A stretch of 11,903 nt of DNA. It comes from Conidiobolus incongruus B7586. Its lineage: Eukaryota; Entomophthoromycota; Entomophthoromycetes; Entomophthorales; Conidiobolaceae. The position numbers were made by a program, and so were the translations under genes. Below, one piece after another: positions 1 to 7,951 of the stretch. Numbering within the stretch: position 1 is the first letter of the stretch; every line of letters begins with the position of its first letter. The notes under the pieces are model-generated. The model searched no databases. It was not told the DNA's origin and saw only the letters and a program-made list of their open reading frames with translations. The stretch is from positions 1 to 11,903 of the forward strand of contig JNEM01009011.1 in NCBI GenBank assembly GCA_000697335.1, read 5' to 3'.

Positions 1-90
1 AAAAGACTTTTGATGGTTACTATTTGGTTTAAGCATGATTAAATTAAACAACTAATTTTAAAAAATTCATTTTTTAATCAAAAAAATTAT

Positions 91-112
91 TATATATATA
101 TATATATATATA
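91..112. repeat. (TA)11 microsatellite
   Basis: Eleven uninterrupted TA units follow an A-rich stretch. This is ordinary simple-sequence DNA in an AT-rich background. It is self-complementary, so it could extrude a hairpin, but nothing suggests a function. Confidence 0.95.
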
Positions 113-335
113 ACTCAAAACTATTTATTTTCCTATTTGTTTTGTATATATTTGCTTATTTGAAACTAATAATATGTTTGAAAAATCAGAAATTAAAAAA
201 TTTCCCATTTCTTCGATTCCATGGTAATAATAAAAGAAACTATTAAATTTATATTATATATTTATTTTTATATATTTTATATTAAAATATTTATTTATTT
301 TCAATTGCAAAAAATTCCCATTATTTAAAATACAG

Positions 336-353
336 AATAATAATAATAATAAT
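336..353. repeat. (AAT)6 microsatellite
   Basis: Six perfect AAT units lie in non-coding DNA. No function is suggested. Confidence 0.95.
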
Positions 354-1873
354 TAAATTGAAATTAAAATATAACATTATTACTAATATTACCTATCAAA
401 ATATAATTTACATATTTAGCTTGTTACTTATATTTAAATAATAAACTTAAGTTTAAATATATATTTATGTATGAATTATGAATCTAAATAAAAATATATT
501 AATGAAAATATTAAACTGTAAAAAATAATTCCCAATATTTGCTTTAAACACTTTTCTTGATCTTTACTTCAATCATTACCATTTTATATTTATTTAGCAA
601 GTAAAAATTTTATATTTTCAAAAATATTATCTTAAAATAATATATTAATTCATAATTTTAAAATTAAAATATAAATGCTATATTAATAGATATTAATTAT
701 ATAAGATATAATATATATTGATAATATATTCATTTGTTTTTTAAAGAGATATATTGTTAATACTTTATATATGATTAACAAATATAATTATATTTATTAT
801 AAATTAATTTATTAAAATATTTAAAAAAATTATTATATTTATATAGATATAATGATAAATTGAAAAAAGATCAAAATATTTAATTTATTTTAATAATGAA
901 ATATTTAAATTAAAAATATAAGTTTTATATTATAATGTTATTTCTTTATATTTAATTAAGTTTTTTAATAATTTTTAAATATTTTTGGTAAATAAAAATA
1001 AATTAATAATTAAAAATTTATATTATATAATATTTAATATAAATATTATTAATCATGGAATTTTAAATCAATAAATTAAAATTTGAAAAATTATAAAAAT
1101 AATTGGATAATTTTAAAATTTTTAATATATTATTATTATTTATATAATTTCTCATTTTATATAAAAAATATTAAAAAATTTTTATTTTCCCATATTAATT
1201 TAAGATCAAAATTTTTTTTAACGCCATATTTAAAAAAAAATATTTTCCATTAATAAAATATATTACATATTAAAAAAGAATAATTTTAATTATTTAATAT
1301 ATTATTTTATTAATTTTTTTTAATATTATATTTGAATTAAATAAATTTTTTTTAATAATCAATTCTAATTTAAATTTAATTTATTATAATATCTTTTTAT
1401 TTGATATTTTATTAAAAACTATAAGAATATTATATTTATTCATTTTAATTTAATAAATATTTTATTAGAAATTAGAATAAAAGGGAAAAAAATTTTTCTA
1501 TATTTTTTAGTTTAAAATAAACTTGGAGTAATAATTGAATTAATTGAAATTTTTAAACTTGTAATTTGCCTAAATTGTAATATATTCTTGAGTGTGAGTG
1601 AACTAATTAAGATTTTACTTGGTGATTGAATAAATTATGTTTGATTAGATAATAACGATGCTAAAATGCACATTTTACATTAGTCAATTTTTAATAATGA
1701 CTTAATTGAAAAATATGAAACAATTTAATTGGTTAGATAATATATTGTCATAAATTCAATTTTCAATTATCAATTATTCATTAGTAAATTATATAATAAT
1801 AAATTTATAAATCATAATTTAAAATTTGGTTTAAGTAAATTTGTATTGAATATTTATATTAATTAAATGATAA

Positions 1874-2629
1874 TTATAAGTAGAGTATACTCAAGATAGT
1901 TAATGAAAGTCCAACAAATGAACTTGCTCCCAATGATACAGCAGAGGAAGATTTGTCTTCAGAGTCCTTGGCCTTATCTTTACTAGCGTCAGTAGGTTTA
2001 GTACTGCTATTATCTTTAGATTGTTCATTTGTCTTAGTAGTATTCTTATCTTGAGGTGTTTTTTGTTCAGTTTGCAAGGAGATGATATTAGCACAAACAA
2101 TTCGAGTGGAATTGGCTAAATGGATAACTATAGATCTTCCAATAATACCATTCTCCCCTGTAAAACTAAGAAGAAGGTCGTCATAGCTCAAATTGGTTGC
2201 ATTTTTTGGATCAAGTTTACCAAATTTACCAGAAAGATCCCCCAATTCACATGTATTAAAGTTCCCTTGATCGCATTTGTAATCCTTGTTCTTGCCACCA
2301 GGATTGAGTCCAGCAGGATCTAAGTGGTATCCGGTGGAGGTACAGTTACCAGTACTATCTACAGGCTTTTCATGAATGTGCCAGGAGTAAGGAGTCTGAC
2401 CTTCAATGCTGGGAATTTTGTTAAAGTTCAATTGGATCCTGGTGGTATTGGTCCTCTTATCGTCTGTCTCAACCCGCTTAAATGTCACAATACCTTCAAA
2501 TCCGTTTTTATTCAAGTTAGCAACAGCTTCAGTTGGCTCACTAGATGACTTGGTATCCTTTGAAGAGTCTGCAGAGAAAGATGAAGCAATAAATAATAGA
2601 GCAAATTGTAAATAACGATTTGGAAGCAT
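1874..2629 (-). CDS. Secreted GPI-anchored Cu-only superoxide dismutase (SOD4/5/6-like)
   Basis: This is a 251-residue single-exon protein of the Cu/Zn superoxide dismutase fold, which converts superoxide to hydrogen peroxide and oxygen at the cell surface. Residues 1-19 form a hydrophobic signal peptide. The copper ligands are visible as H84 and H86 in WHIHEKP, H102 in YHLDP and H170 in IVIHL. C96 and C179 match the conserved disulfide, R176 the active-site arginine, and C119/C127 could form the second disulfide of fungal members. The zinc-loop histidines are absent: E128 and D131 in CELGDLSG occupy the last zinc-ligand positions, as in Candida Sod5. Only five residues separate H170 from R176, so the electrostatic loop is missing. 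These are the hallmarks of Cu-only enzymes. A Ser/Thr/Lys/Asp-rich stalk (about 186-229) precedes a hydrophobic tail (about 230-251), which fits a GPI-attachment signal. Seven N-glycosylation sequons are present, for example N61, N95, N143 and N173. The start ATG has A at -3. The length suits the family (Candida Sod5 is about 228 residues). Confidence 0.93.
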   Translation of the reverse strand: MLPNRYLQFALLFIASSFSADSSKDTKSSSEPTEAVANLNKNGFEGIVTFKRVETDDKRTNTTRIQLNFNKIPSIEGQTPYSWHIHEKPVDSTGNCTSTGYHLDPAGLNPGGKNKDYKCDQGNFNTCELGDLSGKFGKLDPKNATNLSYDDLLLSFTGENGIIGRSIVIHLANSTRIVCANIISLQTEQKTPQDKNTTKTNEQSKDNSSTKPTDASKDKAKDSEDKSSSAVSLGASSFVGLSLTILSILYL

Positions 2630-2686
2630 TTTAAAAATAATATTAATGAAATAATAACTCAGAATTTAATTCAGGGTTATGAATCC

Positions 2687-2694
2687 TTTATATA
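2687..2694 (-). promoter_or_regulatory. TATA-like box of the superoxide dismutase gene
   Basis: On the minus strand this reads TATATAAA followed by GG, 58-65 bases upstream of the ATG. That spacing would put transcription start about 20-40 bases before the start codon. The background is very AT-rich, so the match alone is weak. Its position and the flanking GG are the support. Confidence 0.4.
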
Positions 2695-2701
2695 TTACTA
2701 A
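2695..2701 (+). promoter_or_regulatory. TTACTAA, possible Yap1/AP-1-type element
   Basis: The heptamer TTACTAA is one of the known half-site variants bound by fungal Yap1-family oxidative-stress regulators. It directly abuts the TATA-like box of the superoxide dismutase gene. The family match fits the gene's role, but a seven-base AT-rich word can easily occur by chance here, so this is a suggestion only. Confidence 0.2.
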
Positions 2702-4850
2702 AGATAAAACTTGAAAAATTTTTGAACCGCAAATTTCCATTTCTACTAAATATAAAAATGTTTTTCCTGCATTTTACATTCTCATTCAATATAAACACAA
2801 AAGTTTTTGAAATTCAAATGAATAAAAATAGTCAAATGGACTGGAATGCAATATTTAATTGGTTCTGAATAATTTTAGCAAATCAATTATTATAAAAATA
2901 AATGGTTTCTGTTAGTATCACGAAATATTATATGAGGTTAATTTGCTTCTTTGAATTAATATGACGTTGGCGTAAAATTTTTTCAATTTATGGAACAAAT
3001 TCAACATTTGAAATTAAATCATGGAATAATATTCCGAAATGGGTTATCAATTGACATAATTTAAGCCATTAACTGTGTTTGAAAGCACCATATTATTTTA
3101 AATTCTAAGAATCGTTTTTGATAAAGATTTTCGCGATTTCAGAAAAGGTTACTATATTTTCGATTAACTCTAAAAAATTAGCTAATTCACAGCTCTATAA
3201 CTGAGAAATTTTATTTATTTATTTGTTATTGAATAAATCTATTATTATTTTAATGCGCTATTTTCGAAACATTTCAAAGTCATATTTATACAATATCAAA
3301 AGCTGCGAATATTAAAAATATTACGGATTACAAGTTTGTAGTAATAATTGATTAATAACTCAAATTAAAAAAAATACTGATAATGCAAGAATTAATATTT
3401 AGTTTTTAATTAGACCAAAAGTATTAAAAATTTTGAATTAAATAATTATAAGTATAATAAATACTAAGATAATTAAATTTTCACTAGTTATAATATACAA
3501 TATTGTTCATAATTATAAAAATATTTAGCACTGAAGAACAAAGTACTCTGAAGGAATAAAAAAATTATTATTATTATTATTTTGCTCAAATTAGCATACG
3601 CTGCTATTATAACATAATATAAATTTATAATGTATTTCGCTTTAACTATATTGATATTTTCTATGGATAATACAGTATAATTTACCAATATGATATAAAA
3701 CATCTATCCTTTTTATCTATATTTGTTAAATTCTCTAATTAACAAATTATAATATTGATGAATATTGTTGATCATAATTTCAATCCCATATAAATATTCA
3801 AACGTGATTTTACCTTTTCAATACTAATTTTAATACAAACACTAATCATTAATTTGTGATAGTTTAAATTAACACGAATTCTGATAATTAGAACCAACTA
3901 ATTGATACTTTATCACTAGAATTAAATAATAAATGGCGCGTTGATTTTTGTAAATGACACTATTGACTGTACTTGATATGAATAAGACTATCGATTCTCT
4001 TGAATTAAAGCTATATCATTTGAATATGAGTTACGTGTTATACTTGTATTACTATTTATCCAGACAATGAAGTATTTATGATTTCCAAAACATTTTAATT
4101 TGGGTTTAACAAACTATAAATTGTAAATTATCTCTCAATATGTTATATTATCACAGTTTTGAACAATTTAGTGAAAAAAAAATTATATTTTATGACATTT
4201 TTAAAAATATATATTATATCCATTATTTGTTAATGTTTTAAATGAAAATTTCTTTATTTTACTATCAATAGCTTCAAATTAAATTAACTAAAATAATTAA
4301 TAATATATCCATATTTGTGAAATAGACTTTTATTTATATCTTTAGTTTACAGATAATGACAAAAAGAAGAATGGATGATTGTCTATAAGAATTATAAACC
4401 ATACAATCAAATTACAATTAATTATTTAATTCATTTTATTAAAGTGACATATATTATTTATAACTTCAATCCCAATGTATATCTTTCTCTTTTAAATAGA
4501 ATAATATAACATTCTTATTTTTGTCCAAATTATAAAGTAATAATAACTTTTATTGAAAAATTCTAGAATTTTGACGAATTCGCCCAAAGAAAGATTATAA
4601 AATTATATTTAGAATTAATTAGCTTATATCTCTCATAGAATTTGTAAATTCTTTTTTATAAAATTAATCACATTTTACAAATTTAAATAATATTTGTATT
4701 ACTATATTAGTACATGATATCATTTAATATTATTTGTTTTGAATTTCACTCAGTATATTGTAATATAATAATGATTTTTAATATTAGTATTAAGACTTTT
4801 TTAATTGCTCAAATATATACTTGAAATATTAAGCATTTATTATTTATTAC
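2702..4850. other. Intergenic region of moderate complexity, no gene seen
   Basis: This forms the upstream flank of the superoxide dismutase gene. Its base composition is less extreme than that of the DNA to its right (several 60-base lines reach about 25% G+C). All frames are interrupted often, and the longest open stretch (minus strand, 3488-3703) is low-complexity Ile/Tyr/Asn sequence without a recognisable domain. No tRNA B-box or rRNA segment was found. It may hold distal regulatory DNA or long-decayed insertions, but nothing specific can be named. Confidence 0.6.
3565..3579. repeat. (TTA)5 microsatellite
   Basis: Five perfect TTA units lie in non-coding DNA upstream of the superoxide dismutase gene. 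No function is suggested. Confidence 0.9.
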
Positions 4851-7284
4851 TTTAAATATAAAGTAATGAGACTTTTTTGAAATGATATATAAATAAAATT
4901 TCTAATATATGACTTATAAAATTAATATTTTCTTTTTCTTTTAATGTCTTTTGATTATATTTTTTTTCATAAATTATTAATATTTAAAAAAATTTTATTA
5001 AAGTTTATTATTAGTTATTTTATAAATTAAATAAATTTATTATAATAATTTTTTCCTATTAGCTATTGATTTTTAATTAACTGAAACTAATATAATGATA
5101 TAAATTATAATCTAGTGAGTATACTAGTTATAATATTCTTTCCATCTATTTTTAAATAGAAATTTTTTAAAACTTTAATTTTATAATATTTTTATTTATT
5201 TATTGAATAAATTATAATTATTTTTGAATTATATTAAAAAAACTAATTAGGAACTATTATATTTAAATTAAATATAAAGATTGTTATTAATAAAATTAAT
5301 TTTAAATTAAAATTAAATAACTATATAATATTATAATTTATTTATTAAAATTCATAACAATGATAGTTTAAGTTTAGCTTGAAATATTTTTATATTTAAT
5401 TAAAGGATTATATAAAAGGATTTATAATTTATCAATTTTAATAATTTAATATAAAAGTTTTAATTTTAAATTATATATTAGTGATTTTTATTTAATTTTA
5501 ATTATTTGGATTTTTTAGGCTTGTATTAAGTTATATGGTATTTATTGAATTTTTTTATTTATTAAACTAAGTTTAAATTATTATATATAATATATAATAT
5601 ATAGTTTATTTTTTTAATCAATATTAAAATATTTTGAGGATTATTAATTTAAATAAAAAGTTAATTTTTAATATATTTTTTAGTTTATTAATATTTTAAA
5701 ATTTATAATAAAAATTATTTTTCTTAAATATTACAAATAATCACTAGTTTTTTAAATTAAAAAATAAATATATTGTAATAGATTATAAATTCAAATTATA
5801 TATTATTATCATGATATATTTATATATCTTAAGTTATATTTAATAGGCCTATAATCAAGCTATAATAGGATTAATAAAAAGTAATATTATAATAATTATT
5901 AAATTTAATTATAAATACAATTAATATTTTATAAAGTTGATTTTTACCAATAAAAATATTTTTCTATATTATTTATATATTTAAATTTATAAATTCTTTT
6001 ATTTATTTTAAATATAATTTTTTCAAAATTAACAATATACACGCAGGACCATAAATTATCATTATTTTCATTTTAGTTATTAAATATTATTATTGATATA
6101 TATTCTTAATTTCTAATTAAATTTGATTAATAAAGAATATCTGATTAATAATATAATATGATATTTTCTATTTAATTTAAGTTCTGGTGATGAATTTGAT
6201 ATTTATATTTGAATAATTATATATATCAATTATCAATAGTAAATATTTGCAATTTAGCTATTTAATCATAATCCAAAAAATAATATACAATAGAATGTTT
6301 ATAAATTCATATTATTAAAAAAATTACTTTATTTTCAAGTTTAATTATTTTAGAAGAATTAATTAATATATTATATAATCAAAAATAAATTATATATCAA
6401 GTTATATTCTAGATAAAAAAGATAAATTATAATATATTGGCATTTAAGCAAATAATCTTTATTTTAAAAACTTTGATTTTTTTTATTATAATATAAATTA
6501 ATATCATTATTTTATTAAACTAATTTATTAATCAGGGAATATTATATGTTCAATAATGATTTTAAATAAATAATAAATAATATTTATAGTTTTAATAAAA
6601 TTCTCCAATTATTAAATAAAAAATATAGATAAATTTTAATATTAGATTGAGTTTTTATAAATAAACTAGATAGAGTTTATATTAATACTTCTTAAATTAA
6701 TAAATTCTTAGTTTTAAATATTTTTCAATATTGTTTATTTCAAATAATATTTCTTTGAATTTAAAATTTATAATAATTTAATTTGAAATTTATATTTTTA
6801 TTTAAATATACAATAGTATATTATTTTGTTAATTTCCATAATTAAAATCATAAAATATATTTTATTCTATATTTTAACCAATTTAAAAAAATTATTGAAT
6901 GATAAAAAAGTTTCAATATAACTCATTAAATAATTAAATTTCAAAAAATTAAATATATTATAAATCATTGTATTTTGTATAATTTTTCATTAAATTACTA
7001 GTTCTAAAGGAAATCACATTATAACAATGATTTTCACAATGAAAAATACTCTATCAAATAAAAGAGTTGGAATATTATATATATATAATCATCAACACTT
7101 TACTTAAAACATCCATCTAGTTTTTTACATTATAAAACAATACGGCAATTAATTTCAACTAAATCAATATAATGAATATATTATTGATCAAAAGATGATT
7201 AAATTAATTAAGCTTTAGTTGAGTATTTGAATAATCCCATAATCAAGATTGGATGAAAAATGTCAATAATATATCGTTCCTCTT
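4851..7284. other. Extremely AT-rich desert, no gene seen
   Basis: Roughly 2.4 kb consists almost entirely of A and T. Lines such as 4981-5040 and 5281-5340 contain only two G or C in 60 bases. No frame stays open for a meaningful length, and no RNA gene is recognisable. Composition recovers gradually after about 7000. The region lies upstream of ORC3. DNA of this type resembles the AT-rich islands used as replication origins in some fungi, but nothing in the sequence proves such a role. Confidence 0.6.
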
Positions 7285-7298
7285 GATGATTCAAATTA
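7285..7298 (+). repeat. Left target-site duplication of the retroposon
   Basis: The 14-base word GATGATTCAAATTA occurs here and again, identically, at 7755-7768, flanking the GC-richer insert and its A-tail. A direct repeat of this length on both sides of a poly(A)-ended insert is the expected scar of target-primed reverse transcription. Confidence 0.88.
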
Positions 7299-7754
7299 AG
7301 GGGTTTCTTATAACCCTCACTCGACGAATAATGGCACCTCAAAGGCTTGTCTATCTATGACATGTCCCGGATTGTTATTTGTCCTCTATCTCGAGTTTCA
7401 TTGTATGTGCTAAGCTTGACTGCTCTGTGAAGATCTATTAACCTCCAAGTCACTTTTCTTACATAGTGGCTGCCCACACTTTGTATACCTGTGTCCTCTG
7501 GTTCTTTCTCGTTTTAAGATCACCATCTCATGTCTGTTTACTTTTGCCTACATCTGTTTTATATACTCCTTTAGCGAGAAATTAAGTGAATTGGGTCCTG
7601 TCCCAGGAATTACTACGGTTATCCACTTGGATGAATTGGAAATATACTATATGCTTTGTAACTATTACGTATACTTGGTAATTACTAAGTGATACGGCGG
7701 TTTTATTATGTCATCCCATAAGTTGTCGAATAAATCCTTTCCTCATAAAAAAAA
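7299..7754 (+). mobile_element. Polyadenylated retroposed insertion (LINE 3' fragment, SINE or retrocopy)
   Basis: A 456-base block with clearly higher GC (about 42% at its left end) interrupts AT-rich DNA. It ends in eight A residues (7747-7754), carries AATAAA at 7729-7734 (twelve bases before the tail), and is bounded by a perfect 14-base direct repeat. These signs show insertion of a polyadenylated RNA by a LINE-type machinery. All three forward frames are interrupted within the first 150 bases and no protein domain is recognisable. I also see no clear tRNA-type A and B boxes at the 5' end. A 5'-truncated LINE 3' end is therefore the most likely identity, with a processed host transcript or an RNA-polymerase-II-type short element as alternatives. 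The identical flanking repeats suggest a fairly recent insertion. It lies 197 bases upstream of the ORC3 start codon, in the likely promoter region. Confidence 0.82.
7729..7734 (+). promoter_or_regulatory. AATAAA polyadenylation signal inside the retroposon
   Basis: This is a canonical hexamer twelve bases before the A8 tail. It indicates that the inserted RNA had been cleaved and polyadenylated as an RNA polymerase II transcript. It could still act as a signal for transcripts entering the ORC3 promoter region from the left. Confidence 0.7.
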
Positions 7755-7768
7755 GATGATTCAAATTA
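7755..7768 (+). repeat. Right target-site duplication of the retroposon
   Basis: This is an exact copy of the word at 7285-7298, lying directly after the A8 tail. Fourteen of fourteen bases match. Confidence 0.88.
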
Positions 7769-7951
7769 TAATCATTTATACATCACAAAAAAATAATAAG
7801 TAATTATAATATTATTTATATTGCAATTAAATACAATATTGTTTAATAATACAATATCAAATCAAATTTTAAAAATTAGATATATACTCCTACTTCAATA
7901 GTTCCAATTTCCACTATTAAAAATTTAAAATATTTGTATCAAAGTGGAAAA

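Larger units (their letters stand above)
1..1873. other. AT-rich intergenic DNA, no gene seen
   Basis: No convincing coding region, tRNA or rRNA is visible on either strand. The sequence is dominated by A and T runs, and many 60-base lines between 600 and 1500 hold only a few G or C. It contains a TA microsatellite and an AAT microsatellite, annotated separately. Complexity rises from about 1500 towards the 3' end of the superoxide dismutase gene, which is read leftwards and would have its 3' UTR here. I see no clear AATAAA-type signal on the minus strand directly after that gene's stop. Confidence 0.7.

Noticed and set aside
2120-2615. Plus-strand open frames across the superoxide dismutase gene
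   Set aside because: They are shadows of the minus-strand gene and show no recognisable protein features.
3581-3588. TTTGCTCA, identical to the budding-yeast Mac1 copper-regulator site
   Set aside because: It lies about 950 bases upstream of the superoxide dismutase start, occurs singly, and Mac1 sites are documented mainly in Saccharomycotina. It is probably chance.
3488-3703. 71-codon minus-strand open frame
   Set aside because: It is low-complexity Ile/Tyr/Asn-rich translation of AT-rich DNA with no domain, and it spans a TTA microsatellite.
7300-7317. Small hairpin (GGGTT/AACCC) at the 5' end of the retroposon
   Set aside because: A five-base stem is too short to mean much. The A-tail and target duplication already define a retroposon, not an inverted-repeat DNA transposon.
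7934-7951. Extending the ORC3 start upstream to TTG at 7934
   Set aside because: TTG is not expected as a start in a nuclear eukaryotic gene. The ATG at 7952 has a good context and is the first in the frame after the stop at 7877-7879.
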